This document shows, piece after piece, positions 43,175 through 51,192 of a DNA stretch of 64,000 nt (position 1 is the first letter of the stretch; each line of letters begins with the position of its first letter). The DNA comes from JACJVV01 sp964581515 (GTDB lineage Archaea; Nanobdellota; Nanobdellia; Woesearchaeales; JACJVV01), in the NCBI GenBank assembly GCA_964581515.1, contig CAZOOV010000001.1:186001-250000 (forward strand), in the 5' to 3' direction. The translations under genes and the position numbers were made by a program. The notes under the pieces were generated by a model, which did no database searches, was not told the DNA's origin, and was given only the letters and a program-made list of their open reading frames with translations.

Positions 43175-43561
43175 ATGACAACCCAAAGAAATACCACGCA
43201 AAAAATAAAAATTTTGGAATTTTTAAGGAGTGTAAAGACACATCCTTCAGCTGAAGATGTATATAAGGCTGTAAAGGAGGATTTGCCCACTATAAGTCTG
43301 GGGACGGTTTATAGGAATCTAAATCTTCTTGCAGAACAAGGAGAAATATTAAAACTGGAACTTGGGGGAGAATTTCGTTTTGATGGAGATATATGCCATC
43401 ATGTGCATTACATATGTCAAGAATGTGGAATAATAGTTGATGAATCCAATGGCCCACTATCAAAAATAGTGATGGACAAAATAAAATCAAAATCATTTAA
43501 ACCTAAGTGTGTGAATATTTTAGTTAAAGGTTATTGCAAAGAATGCAAAGGAGGAAAATAA
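43175..43561 (+). CDS. Fur-family regulator, PerR-like
   Basis: 128 aa. N-terminal winged helix (KIKILEFLRSVKTHPSAEDV, TISLGTVYRNLNLL is the recognition helix). The sensor part has HHVHYICQECG and a second pair GYCKECKG that complete the structural zinc site. The regulatory metal ligands look present (FRFDGDICHHVHY). PerR senses peroxide through metal-catalysed histidine oxidation; Fur senses iron. The first target is rubrerythrin, 2 bases downstream, so a PerR role is preferred. It is probably autoregulated via the inverted repeat at 43152-43166. Confidence 0.9.
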   Translation: MTTQRNTTQKIKILEFLRSVKTHPSAEDVYKAVKEDLPTISLGTVYRNLNLLAEQGEILKLELGGEFRFDGDICHHVHYICQECGIIVDESNGPLSKIVMDKIKSKSFKPKCVNILVKGYCKECKGGK

Positions 43562-43562
43562 G

Positions 43563-44108
43563 ATGAGTACAACAGAAGAAAATCTCAAAGCAGCTTTCGC
43601 TGGAGAAAGCCAAGCAAGAAACAAATATACATATTTTGCTAAGGTGGCAAGAAAAGAAGGTTATCATTACATTGCAAGATTATTTGAAGAAACTGCTGAA
43701 AATGAAAGACAGCATGCAAAAGATGAATTCAAGCTTCTAGGGGGTATAGGAGATACAAAAGCAAACCTAAAAGCTGCTATGGAAGGAGAAAACTATGAAG
43801 TTACAGAAATGTATCCTACTTTTGCCAAAGAAGCTGAAGAAGAAGGCAATAAAGAAGCAGCCTTACTATTTACACAAATAGCTAAAGCTGAAGAAGCACA
43901 TGAGAAAAGATACAAAAAATTACTTCAAATGGTAGAAGACGGCACAGTATTCAAGAAAAAAAAACCAATTAAATGGAAGTGTGGAAAATGTGGGAGAATT
44001 GTTGAAGGTACTGAAGCACCTGAAAAATGCCCAACATGTAAGCATCCACAATCTTATTTTGAACCTGAATGCTTATGTTTTGAAGAAGATTGTGAAATTT
44101 GCAATTAA
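43563..44108 (+). CDS. rbr: Rubrerythrin
   Basis: 181 aa peroxidase of anaerobes reducing H2O2 to water with electrons from rubredoxin. The ferritin-like di-iron domain has EENLKAAFAGESQARNKYTY, EETAENERQHAKDEF, AMEGENYEVTEMY and KAEEAHEKRY (all ExxH and Glu ligands). The C-terminal rubredoxin-type center is KCGKCGRIVEG with CPTCKHPQ. An extra cysteine-rich tail (ECLCFEEDCEICN) extends past the usual end; such tails are not standard and may bind metal. Second gene of the redox operon. Confidence 0.95.
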   Translation: MSTTEENLKAAFAGESQARNKYTYFAKVARKEGYHYIARLFEETAENERQHAKDEFKLLGGIGDTKANLKAAMEGENYEVTEMYPTFAKEAEEEGNKEAALLFTQIAKAEEAHEKRYKKLLQMVEDGTVFKKKKPIKWKCGKCGRIVEGTEAPEKCPTCKHPQSYFEPECLCFEEDCEICN

Positions 44109-44128
44109 ATTAACCGAGGGGAATTTTA

Positions 44129-44590
44129 ATGAATGAAAAATTGAAGATAATACTTGACAACGCAATTAAAGAAGAACAATATTTTCATGAGTTTTACAAA
44201 GCATTAGCAGAAAAAGCAAATGAACCTGCAGTGAAAAAAGAGCTCCTTAAATTATCTGAACAAGAACTGATTCATAAAGAAAAACTAAGGAGCCTAAACT
44301 TTGAAAGAATAGGTGATAAGATAATTGCTGATGCAATAGATGAATTTGATATAGAGGAAGAAATTGCATTAAATCCTATTGAAGAATTTAGAAATATCAA
44401 AGAGATGTTGGAATTTGCAATAAAACAAGAAGTATTAGCAAAAGTGACATATCTTAAGATGGCAAAGACGATAAATGATGATGAAGCCATGAATATATTT
44501 GAAATGTTGGCTGAAGAAGAGAAGAAACATGAATTATTATTGACAGGCAAACTTGCTTTACTTGAACAGCAAGGAGCTGTAGATTGGTAA
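44129..44590 (+). CDS. Ferritin-like di-iron protein (rubrerythrin-type)
   Basis: 153 aa four-helix di-iron carboxylate protein. Ligand motifs NAIKEEQYFHEFY, SEQELIHKEKL, FAIKQEVLAKVTYLKM and AEEEKKHELLL appear in the order expected for the ferritin-like fold. There is no rubredoxin domain, so it resembles the YhjR/erythrin-like group rather than full rubrerythrin. It lies between rubrerythrin and ferritin with 20- and 15-base gaps and good AGGAGG/GAGGGG ribosome sites. Probably scavenges peroxide or handles iron. Confidence 0.88.
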   Translation: MNEKLKIILDNAIKEEQYFHEFYKALAEKANEPAVKKELLKLSEQELIHKEKLRSLNFERIGDKIIADAIDEFDIEEEIALNPIEEFRNIKEMLEFAIKQEVLAKVTYLKMAKTINDDEAMNIFEMLAEEEKKHELLLTGKLALLEQQGAVDW

Positions 44591-44605
44591 AAGGAGGGAA
44601 TAAGA

Positions 44606-45133
44606 ATGGCTATTTCAAAAAAGATGCAAGATGCAATAAATTTACAAATAAATGCAGAGATGTACTCAGCTTATCTTTATCTAGCAATGTCTGCAAACTT
44701 TGAAAACAGTAACTTAACAGGATTTGCAAACTGGATGAAAGTACAAGCACAAGAAGAGATGGTACATGCAATGAAATTTTATACCCATTTAGTAGAAAGA
44801 GGAGGAAAGGTAATACTTGGTGCAATAGACAAACCACCAAAAGAATGGAAAAGCCCATTAGCAGTATTTGAAGAGGCATATAAGCATGAACAAAAAGTAA
44901 CAACACTAATCCATAATCTAGTTGACCTATCAACAAAGGAAAAAGATCACGCTGCAAATAGTATGTTACAGTGGTTTGTAGATGAACAAGTAGAAGAAGA
45001 AGCTTCTGCAGATGCAGTTGTACAGAAATTAAAGATTGCAAAAGATGCACCAGGAGCTATCTTCATGATAGACCAAGAGTTAGGAACAAGAGTATTTGTT
45101 CCACAGCCAGCAGATGGTGGTGGTGCTCAATAA
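44606..45133 (+). CDS. ftn: Ferritin
   Basis: 175 aa ferritin of the bacterial FtnA type that oxidises Fe(II) and stores iron in a 24-mer cage. It starts AISKKMQDAINLQINAEMYS with ferroxidase Glu17, AQEEMVHAMKFY giving Glu50 and His53, and QVEEEASADAVV later. No heme-binding Met suggests ferritin rather than bacterioferritin. Limiting free iron lowers Fenton chemistry, fitting its place beside peroxide and superoxide enzymes. The C-terminal tail is short and Gly-rich. Confidence 0.94.
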   Translation: MAISKKMQDAINLQINAEMYSAYLYLAMSANFENSNLTGFANWMKVQAQEEMVHAMKFYTHLVERGGKVILGAIDKPPKEWKSPLAVFEEAYKHEQKVTTLIHNLVDLSTKEKDHAANSMLQWFVDEQVEEEASADAVVQKLKIAKDAPGAIFMIDQELGTRVFVPQPADGGGAQ

Positions 45134-45153
45134 ATCAAGAGAGGTGAAGGGAG

Positions 45154-45201
45154 ATGGCTAAATACGAGAAATTGAAAATTTCTGGACTTAGTCATTTTTA
45201 A
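45154..45201 (+). CDS. Possible 15-codon leader ORF before rubredoxin
   Basis: ATG 45154 to TAA 45201 encodes MAKYEKLKISGLSHF. It has a strong GAGGTGAAGGGAG ribosome site and ends exactly at the base of the loop of the hairpin that contains the rubredoxin start. It does not resemble a known protein and may act as a translated leader; alternatively it is a chance frame. Confidence 0.4.
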   Translation: MAKYEKLKISGLSHF

Positions 45202-45229
45202 TAAAAGGTGATAAAAATGACTAAGTTCA
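45183..45229 (+). promoter_or_regulatory. Hairpin sequestering the rubredoxin start codon
   Basis: TGGACTTAGTCATTTTTA (45183-45200) pairs with TAAAAATGACTAAGTTCA (45212-45229): 18 pairs, one of them G-U. The 11-base loop ATAAAAGGTGA holds the ribosome site, while the rubredoxin AUG (45217-45219) is inside the stem. Translation of the leader ORF would open the 5' arm. Confidence 0.65.
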
Positions 45230-45384
45230 AATGTATACCATGTGATTATGTTTATGATGAAGAAACAGGGGACCCTGATAATGGAGTAGAAGCAGGAACT
45301 AAATTTGCTGATATCCCTGATACATGGGTCTGTCCAGTATGTGGAGTAGGAAAAGACCAATTCGAAGAAATAAAAGAAGAATAA
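45217..45384 (+). CDS. rub: Rubredoxin
   Basis: 55 aa. MTKFKCIPCDYVYDEETGDP with Cys6/Cys9 and WVCPVCGVGK with Cys39/Cys42 give the Fe(Cys)4 center; the GDPDNGVEAGTKF and IPDTWVCP landmarks are textbook rubredoxin. It carries electrons from an NAD(P)H oxidoreductase to superoxide reductase and rubrerythrin, both encoded in this block. The ribosome site is AAGGTGA in the loop of an 18-bp hairpin, so its translation is probably controlled separately from the neighbours. Confidence 0.96.
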   Translation: MTKFKCIPCDYVYDEETGDPDNGVEAGTKFADIPDTWVCPVCGVGKDQFEEIKEE

Positions 45385-45444
45385 TTAACAACTAGTAAAA
45401 AAATAATAGATTGAGATTATAATCAATTATTGGAGGTATTAAAA

Positions 45445-45828
45445 ATGGCAGAGGAAAATGGAATCTACAAATGTGAAGTATGTGGAAATATAGTATCTGT
45501 TATTGAAGCACATGATGGAACATTAGTATGTTGTGGACAAGAGATGAAAATCTTAGAAGAAAAAGCAATTGAACAAGAAGGTAATGAAAAACATGTACCT
45601 ATCATCGAAACAAGTGAAGGTAAAGTCAAAGTAAGTGTTGGATCAGTACCACACCCTATGGAAGAAGATCACTGGATAGAACTAATTCAACTCCTGAAAG
45701 ATGGAAAAGTAATAGCAGAAAAGAAACTATCTCCAGGGGACACACCAGTAGCAGAGTTCTGTGTCTCAAATACAGAAGGAATTAGTGCTAGAGAAATATG
45801 CAATAAACATGGGCTCTGGAAAAGTTAA
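45445..45828 (+). CDS. dfx: Desulfoferrodoxin (superoxide reductase, class I)
   Basis: 127 aa from ATG 45445 with GGAGGT 9 bases upstream (a TTG 15 bases earlier is not used). The N-terminal desulforedoxin center is Cys10/Cys13 and Cys29/Cys30. The SOR domain has EKHVPIIE, VPHPMEEDHWIELI, AEFCVSN and ICNKHGLWKS, giving the His4-Cys iron site and the key Lys/Glu. It reduces superoxide to H2O2 without making O2; rubrerythrin next in the pathway removes the H2O2. Fifth enzyme of the redox operon. Confidence 0.95.
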   Translation: MAEENGIYKCEVCGNIVSVIEAHDGTLVCCGQEMKILEEKAIEQEGNEKHVPIIETSEGKVKVSVGSVPHPMEEDHWIELIQLLKDGKVIAEKKLSPGDTPVAEFCVSNTEGISAREICNKHGLWKS

Positions 45829-45846
45829 TCTTTTCCTTTTTAATCT

Positions 45847-46482
45847 ATGACAAATAAAAAATTAATAAGCCAAATAAAGGCTTTAAAAAACAGTAAAGTA
45901 AAGGACCAAATAGATAAAAAGTTAAAGGAATTCAAAAGTTTCAAGAGAAAAAGTACAGATGAGTGGTTCTGTGAGTTATGCTTTTGCATACTTACTGCAA
46001 ATTCTAAAGCTATGACTGCCCTTTCAATCCAGGAAGAACTTGGTAGCCAAGGTTTTATCTGTAATTCTCAAAAAGAGATTTGCAATTGCATTAAAAGAAA
46101 TAAACATAGATTCCATAATAATAAGTCCAAGTATATTATAGAAGCAAGGAAGCATAAGGATGAACTTAAGAAAAAGATAAATTCTATGAGTGAGAAAGAT
46201 GGTCGAGAATGGATTGTTAAAAATATCAAGGGTCTTGGTTACAAAGAATCATCACACTTTCTCAGAAATGTCGGATATGATAATCTTGCAATACTTGATA
46301 GACATATATTGAACCTCATGGTTGATACAAATATGATAAAAGAGAAGCCAAAAACATTAACAAAGAATATTTATGAAAAAATAGAGAAGAAATTTATAGA
46401 ATTAGCTAAAAAAATGAAGATGAGTGCTGCTGAACTTGATTTTTACATGTGGTATATTAAAACAAATAAAGTGTTAAAGTGA
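45847..46482 (+). CDS. ogg: 8-oxoguanine DNA glycosylase/lyase (Ogg2 type)
   Basis: 211 aa helix-hairpin-helix GPD enzyme that removes 8-oxoguanine and nicks the abasic site. The HhH core is IVKNIKGLGYKESSHFLRNV with the catalytic Lys in the GYKESS helix, and the catalytic Asp is in AILDRHILNLM. Length and the lack of an N-terminal antiparallel sheet match the archaeal Ogg2 family. The final residues (IKTNKVLK) fit Ogg2, whose C-terminal residues contact the base. Its place 18 bases after superoxide reductase couples repair of oxidised DNA with detoxification. Confidence 0.9.
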   Translation: MTNKKLISQIKALKNSKVKDQIDKKLKEFKSFKRKSTDEWFCELCFCILTANSKAMTALSIQEELGSQGFICNSQKEICNCIKRNKHRFHNNKSKYIIEARKHKDELKKKINSMSEKDGREWIVKNIKGLGYKESSHFLRNVGYDNLAILDRHILNLMVDTNMIKEKPKTLTKNIYEKIEKKFIELAKKMKMSAAELDFYMWYIKTNKVLK

Positions 46483-46547
46483 ATGAAAATAGAGAGTATT
46501 GATATTAATGAGAGTATTGGGAGTAATATATAAGATAAAGGTGTGAA

Positions 46548-47303
46548 ATGACAGAGATAGAAGAGAAAATAGGAGAATTAGTTGAAATAAAAGAAGAGAC
46601 ATATGATGTAAAGACATTCATAATAAAATTTGATGAAGTCACGGAATTCATACCAGGTCAGTACTGCATGGTCTCATTAATTGATGTAGAAGGTTTTGAA
46701 AAAAAGCAAATTCCACTAACATATACAAATATCCCAGGAACAAATTTTATTGAACTTACTGTAAAGAAAATAGGTGGATTTACCAGTACAATGCATGAGC
46801 TTGATGTAGGTGTTAAGATAAAGGTAAAAGGACCTTTTGGTGAAGCATTGAATTTTGATAAAAACATCAAGAAGGATGTTGTATTCCTTGCTGGAGGGTC
46901 GGGAATAACGCCATTTATCACAACAATAAGATATATAATTGAAAAAGAATTAAAGAATAATGCTGTATTGTTCTTTGGTAATAGAACTCAAAAAGATATA
47001 ATATATGCCGAAGAGCTTAAAGAACACAATGAACTTGATAATATTACTATTGTAAATACTCTTTCAGATACTGAAAGCAAAAAATGGACTGGACACACTG
47101 GCCGAATCAATAAACAGTTGATAGAAGAATATGTTGATAACCCTAAGGCAAAAATATGGTATATATGTGGACCACCACAGATGGTTGCTGGCATGAGTAA
47201 AATCCTGGATGAAATAGGAATAAACAAGGATAACATAATGGTTGAGAATTGGGAACTTCCCGGAAAGCATGATGCAGATAAACAACATAAGAATACAATA
47301 TAA
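46548..47303 (+). CDS. Ferredoxin-NAD(P)+ reductase-like flavoprotein
   Basis: 251 aa. The FAD domain has PGQYCMVSL and PLTYTNIPG in place of the usual RxYS, then GGFTSTMHEL. The NAD(P) domain has VVFLAGGSGITPFITTIRYI, FFGNRTQKDIIY and IWYICGPPQMVAGMSKIL. These are the FNR superfamily landmarks. It would take electrons from NAD(P)H and, given neighbours, hand them to rubredoxin; this role is inferred. No iron-sulfur domain is attached. It is separated from ogg by 65 bases containing an AT-rich, TATA-like block, so it may have its own promoter. Confidence 0.88.
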   Translation: MTEIEEKIGELVEIKEETYDVKTFIIKFDEVTEFIPGQYCMVSLIDVEGFEKKQIPLTYTNIPGTNFIELTVKKIGGFTSTMHELDVGVKIKVKGPFGEALNFDKNIKKDVVFLAGGSGITPFITTIRYIIEKELKNNAVLFFGNRTQKDIIYAEELKEHNELDNITIVNTLSDTESKKWTGHTGRINKQLIEEYVDNPKAKIWYICGPPQMVAGMSKILDEIGINKDNIMVENWELPGKHDADKQHKNTI

Positions 47304-47375
47304 GATATTTAAAACTTATTTTCATTGTTAAAGAAAAATTAATTATATTATACTATATATCATGTGATATTGAAA

Positions 47376-48086
47376 ATGACAAAAACCATATTCCATAAAA
47401 AAAAGGAAGATTGCTATAAAGAGGCTGTAAGAATAATAATTGAATCTATAGAGAAAACTCTTGCTGAGAAGGAGTATGCTGTTTTGGCAATTCCAGGTGG
47501 GAGAAATGTTGCTGCAATATTTAATATCCTAACTAAGGAGGATATCTTGTGGGATAAGATACATATATTTATGGTCGATGAGAGATTAGTAGGGATTGAT
47601 GATGAACAAAGTAATTTCAAGCTTGCGAATGATAGTTTTATCAAGAATTTAATTAAAACAGGAAAATTACAGGAAGAAAATATACATCCATTTATTGTGA
47701 ATGCTAATGAAAAAGATAAAGGCATTAAGAAATATGAAGAAGAATTAAAGAAAGTTGGTGGAAAGTATGATATCGTTCTGTTGAGTGCTGGAGAAGATGG
47801 TCATGTTGGTGCGCTTTATCCAAAACATCATTCGGTCAATGATGAGAGTGATTTTTTCATTACAATAAATGATTCACCCAAAGCCCCCGCAGAGAGGATG
47901 TCTTCATCAAAGAATCTTTTGCTTAAATCTAGTATTGGAATAATAATATTTATAGGTAATGGAAAGAAAGAAGCATATGAAAAATATATTGACAAAGGAT
48001 TAGAAATCGAAGATTGTCCTGCTAAGATTGTTGATTCATTAAATGAGTCATATGTACTAACTGATATCATAAAAGAAGAGGATTAA
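47376..48086 (+). CDS. pgl: 6-phosphogluconolactonase
   Basis: 236 aa, DevB/SOL type. It hydrolyses 6-phosphogluconolactone, step two of the oxidative pentose phosphate pathway. Family motifs are VLAIPGGRNVAAIFNILT, KIHIFMVDERLVGIDDEQSN (preceding the F-K-L-A-N helix) and LLSAGEDGHVGALYPKH. A GTG 12 bases upstream is in frame; ATG 47376 is chosen. A TATA-like run (TATATTATACTATATAT) lies directly upstream, so pgl, zwf, gnd and the membrane gene after them look like one operon. Confidence 0.93.
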   Translation: MTKTIFHKKKEDCYKEAVRIIIESIEKTLAEKEYAVLAIPGGRNVAAIFNILTKEDILWDKIHIFMVDERLVGIDDEQSNFKLANDSFIKNLIKTGKLQEENIHPFIVNANEKDKGIKKYEEELKKVGGKYDIVLLSAGEDGHVGALYPKHHSVNDESDFFITINDSPKAPAERMSSSKNLLLKSSIGIIIFIGNGKKEAYEKYIDKGLEIEDCPAKIVDSLNESYVLTDIIKEED

Positions 48087-48098
48087 AAAGAGGTAAAG

Positions 48099-49461
48099 AT
48101 GGAAAGCACCATAGTAATATTAGGAGTAACAGGTGATCTTGCTAGAAAGAAGATTATACCAGCAATATACAATCTTATACTACATAAAAAACTAAAGAAT
48201 TTTGCAATAATTGGTGTTGCGAGAAGCAAGCATACAAAAACTGAACTAATAAATAAATCAAAAGAATATATTAAGGGTTTTGATAAAAATGTTTGGAATA
48301 AAATAAAAGAAAGATTCACTTATTTAAGAGCAGATTTTAATGAAGGCGAAAAAGTATGCAAGATTGGAAAAAATATAAGAGAAATTGAAAAAAAGTATAA
48401 TCTTAAAGAAGACAGAATATTTTACTTAGCTACACTTCCTGATTTATTCATTCCTATAGCGTCTACTCTAAATAAATGTGGACTTACAAACAAGAAAGAT
48501 AAGATAGTATTTGAAAAACCATTTGGAAATAATCTTAAGTCTGCAGTGGAGATTAATAAAGAAATTAGAAAATGGTACAGTGAAGAATCTGGGTAAGGAA
48601 ATTGTACAGAATATATCCATTGCAAGATTTACAAATACTGTACTTGAACCGTTATGGAATAACAAATTTATTGATCATGTACAAATAATATTAACAGAAG
48701 ATTTTGGAATTGAAGATAGAGGAGGATTCTATGACAAATACGGTGCACTTAAAGATGTTGTACAAAATCATATGCTACAACTTTTAAGCCTTACAGCAAT
48801 GGAAGCACCAACTAGCCTTAATGAAGAGAATATAAGGGATCAAAAAATTAAAGTGCTTAGAGCTGTCAGAAATCCAGAAAAGAATAACATCATACTTGGA
48901 CAATATGAAGGATATAAAAAAGAGAAAGGCGTAAAACCAAATTCAAAAACATCTACATTTGTTGCAAGTAAACTTTTTATCAACAATAAAAGATGGAAAA
49001 ATGTTCCATTCTATTTAATCACTGGAAAAAATATGAAAAATAAAACCGCCGGGATATATATTGAATTTAAACAAGCAAAATGTAGGCTGTTTGATAAAGG
49101 ATGTAAATTCACACCAAATCATCTTGTGATACAGATACAGCCAAATCAAGGAATATATATGGGACTCAATGCAAAATCGCCTGGTAATGGTGAGATTGTT
49201 CCTGTCAATATGAATTTCTCACATGAGCGAAAATTTGGACTCAATTCACCTGAAGCATATGAGAATCTCATAGAAGATGTAATCAAAGGCAATCAAGCAA
49301 TGTTTATCAGGACAGATGAAGTTGAAGAACAATGGAGAATAATTGATAAAATTGACATAGAGAAACTTAAGGTAAATAAATACAAGAAAAAAGATTATCC
49401 AACAGAAGCTAAGAAGTTTATTGAGAAAGATTGTAGATCATGGCACCTGGAGGTGAAGTAG
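48099..49461 (+). pseudogene. zwf: Glucose-6-phosphate dehydrogenase, frame broken
   Basis: Two frames make one protein. The first, 48099-48596, has VILGVTGDLARKKIIPAIYN (NADP-binding) and VFEKPFGNNLKSA, and stops after KWYSEESG. The second, from about 48589 to 49461, continues at LGKEIVQNISIARFTNTVLE and has RGGFYDKYGALKDVVQNHML with LTAMEAP. The missing piece is about eight residues that in this family read QIYRIDHY, including the Asp-His of the substrate-binding motif RIDHYLGKE. A loss of 26 bases between two CT dinucleotides would explain both the gap and the frame change. The rest of the sequence looks intact, so this is a very recent mutation or an assembly/read error. Confidence 0.9.
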
Positions 49462-50358
49462 ATGAAGATAGGATTTATCGGACTTGGAAGAATGGGTTAT
49501 AATATGGTCTTAAATTTGCTTGATCATAAGAATAAAGTTGTTGTTTACAATAGATCTCCTGAGAAAACAAAAAAGATTGTTAAGAAAGGCGCAATAGGAG
49601 CGTTTAGTGTTAATGAACTTATTGAAAAACTGCCATCACCGAAGATTATATGGTTAATGGTAGTAGCTGGAAAACCAGTAGATGATATGATTAAGAAATT
49701 ATTGCCACACCTTAAGAAAGGAGATATCATAATCGATGGAGGAAATTCATACTATAAAGATTCTATAAGAAGATACAATATGCTCAGGAAAAAAGGTATT
49801 AAGTTCTTAGATACAGGAACTTCAGGTGGAATGGAAGGTGCAAGACAAGGTGCATGCATGATGATTGGTGGAGACAAAACAGTCTTCAAAAAAGTAGAGA
49901 AATTGTTTAGAGATATGTGTGTAAAAGAAGGTTATGGATATATGGGGAAAACTGGTGCTGGACATTTTGTTAAAGCAGTGCATAATGGGATTGAATATGG
50001 CATGATGGGAGCAATTGCTGAAGGTATGGCAAATATCAAAAGTCAGAGCAAAAAGTTTGGCACTGATCTTAATGAGGCAATTAAAGTATATGCACATGGA
50101 AGCATAATAGAGAGCAGGCTTGTATCGTGGCTTGAAAAATCATATTACACAAAAGGATACCTCGATACTATGGCAGAAATTGTCCCAAAAGGAGAAACAG
50201 AAGAAGAAATGAAGAAAATAAAGAAATTACATCCTATGCCTGTGTTGAATGAAGCAATAAAGATGAGGGTCGGGACCAGGAAGAAGCCAAAATATGAAGG
50301 TAAGCTACTTGCTGCAATGAGGAATCAATTCGGTGGACATAAAGTGGTAAAAAAATAA
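49462..50358 (+). CDS. gnd: 6-phosphogluconate dehydrogenase (decarboxylating, short type)
   Basis: 298 aa. It oxidises 6-phosphogluconate to ribulose 5-phosphate with CO2 release and NAD(P)H formation. N-terminal Rossmann GFIGLGRMGYNMV; Asn-rich IIIDGGNSYYKDS; GTSGGMEGARQGACMMIGG; catalytic Lys/Asn/Glu in GHFVKAVHNGIEYGMM. The length matches the short GndA/YqeC-like group rather than the 470-residue dimeric enzyme. A GGAGGTGA ribosome site overlaps the end of zwf and the ATG directly abuts its stop codon, so the pathway genes are translated in sequence. Confidence 0.94.
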   Translation: MKIGFIGLGRMGYNMVLNLLDHKNKVVVYNRSPEKTKKIVKKGAIGAFSVNELIEKLPSPKIIWLMVVAGKPVDDMIKKLLPHLKKGDIIIDGGNSYYKDSIRRYNMLRKKGIKFLDTGTSGGMEGARQGACMMIGGDKTVFKKVEKLFRDMCVKEGYGYMGKTGAGHFVKAVHNGIEYGMMGAIAEGMANIKSQSKKFGTDLNEAIKVYAHGSIIESRLVSWLEKSYYTKGYLDTMAEIVPKGETEEEMKKIKKLHPMPVLNEAIKMRVGTRKKPKYEGKLLAAMRNQFGGHKVVKK

Positions 50359-50377
50359 AAATGTGAGGTGGCGAAAA

Positions 50378-50770
50378 ATGAAATTCTTTAAAATCAATAA
50401 AGATGAGAAAAAATTCATCACCAAAATAATACCTATAGCTGCAATAATTGGAGGACTATGTTGTTTTACACCTGTTGTACTTGTATTATTTGGGATAAGC
50501 AGTATTGCATTTGCTGCATCACTATCAGATACACTCTATTATGGATATAAATGGGTATTTAGAGGGGTTGCACTATTATTCTTACTTGTCAGCTTAGGAT
50601 GGTATTTATGGAAAAAAGAGAAAGTATGTAGTTTTGACGCCCTAAAAAGAAAAAGAAGAAAGGTACTCAATATTGTTCTAATTACGATAATAGGGGGAGT
50701 AATAGCCTATATAATATGGCTTTATGTAATTGTTGAAATAATTGGAATCTTACTTGGAATATGGGGATAA
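50378..50770 (+). CDS. Small membrane protein with MerT-like CC motif
   Basis: 130 aa from ATG 50378 with GAGGTGG upstream (GTG 50363 also in frame). Three or four hydrophobic helices: about 14-36 (IIPIAAIIGGLCCFTPVVLV), 56-74 and 93-125. GGLCCFTPVVLVLFGISS at helix 1 recalls the paired Cys of MerT/MerC mercury transporters. No MerR, MerP or MerA is visible here. It follows gnd by 19 bases. It could be a metal or thiol-linked transporter; assignment is tentative. Confidence 0.65.
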   Translation: MKFFKINKDEKKFITKIIPIAAIIGGLCCFTPVVLVLFGISSIAFAASLSDTLYYGYKWVFRGVALLFLLVSLGWYLWKKEKVCSFDALKRKRRKVLNIVLITIIGGVIAYIIWLYVIVEIIGILLGIWG

Positions 50771-50803
50771 TTTTAGTAAACCTCTTTTGTTTTGTAAAAA
50801 CAC

Positions 50804-51172
50804 TTAAGAAGAAGGCAAATCACAATATTGACAATTAGTAGACATACAGCTTTGATTATTGAATTTCCATTTAAGAGCCCATTTCTTTATGTCTTTTATT
50901 ATCTTTATGAATGCAAGTCCTCCCTTAGTAAGAGAATATTCACATTTTATAGGAAAAGATGAAAGGTCTATATTCTTCTTTATCATCCCTTCTTTCTCAA
51001 GTTCCTTAAGCCTTGCTGATAATATCTTTGGTGTGATTCCTGGGAGATTTGTCTTTAATTGAGAATACCTTCGTTTATGAGTCTTGCCTTTATAGATTTC
51101 TAATAAAATAAGCAAAGTCCATTTCTTACCAATAAAGTTGGTTGTTTTATATATTGTACAATTTTCATCCAT
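50804..51172 (-). CDS. HxlR-family winged-helix regulator
   Basis: 122 aa. The HxlR/DUF24 pattern is clear: FIGKKWTLLILLEIYKGKTH, RRYSQLKTNLPGITPKILSA, RLKELEKEGMIKK. HxlR proteins often respond to electrophiles, disulfide stress or metals through cysteines. Here Cys5 plus Cys109, Cys114 and Cys117 at the C-terminus (SCMSTNCQYC) could form a redox switch or metal site. It diverges from the Fe-S protein gene at 51268 and converges on the CC-motif membrane gene. A perfect 18-bp palindrome in the shared promoter is its likely operator. Confidence 0.9.
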   Translation of the reverse strand: MDENCTIYKTTNFIGKKWTLLILLEIYKGKTHKRRYSQLKTNLPGITPKILSARLKELEKEGMIKKNIDLSSFPIKCEYSLTKGGLAFIKIIKDIKKWALKWKFNNQSCMSTNCQYCDLPSS

Positions 51173-51192
51173 AGTATATATTTAGAAACCAC

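Noticed and set aside
48511..49461. Separate 316-aa gene after zwf
   Set aside because: Its true homology begins at about 48589 and continues glucose-6-phosphate dehydrogenase; the ATG at 48511 is out of frame with the real protein there and not a start.
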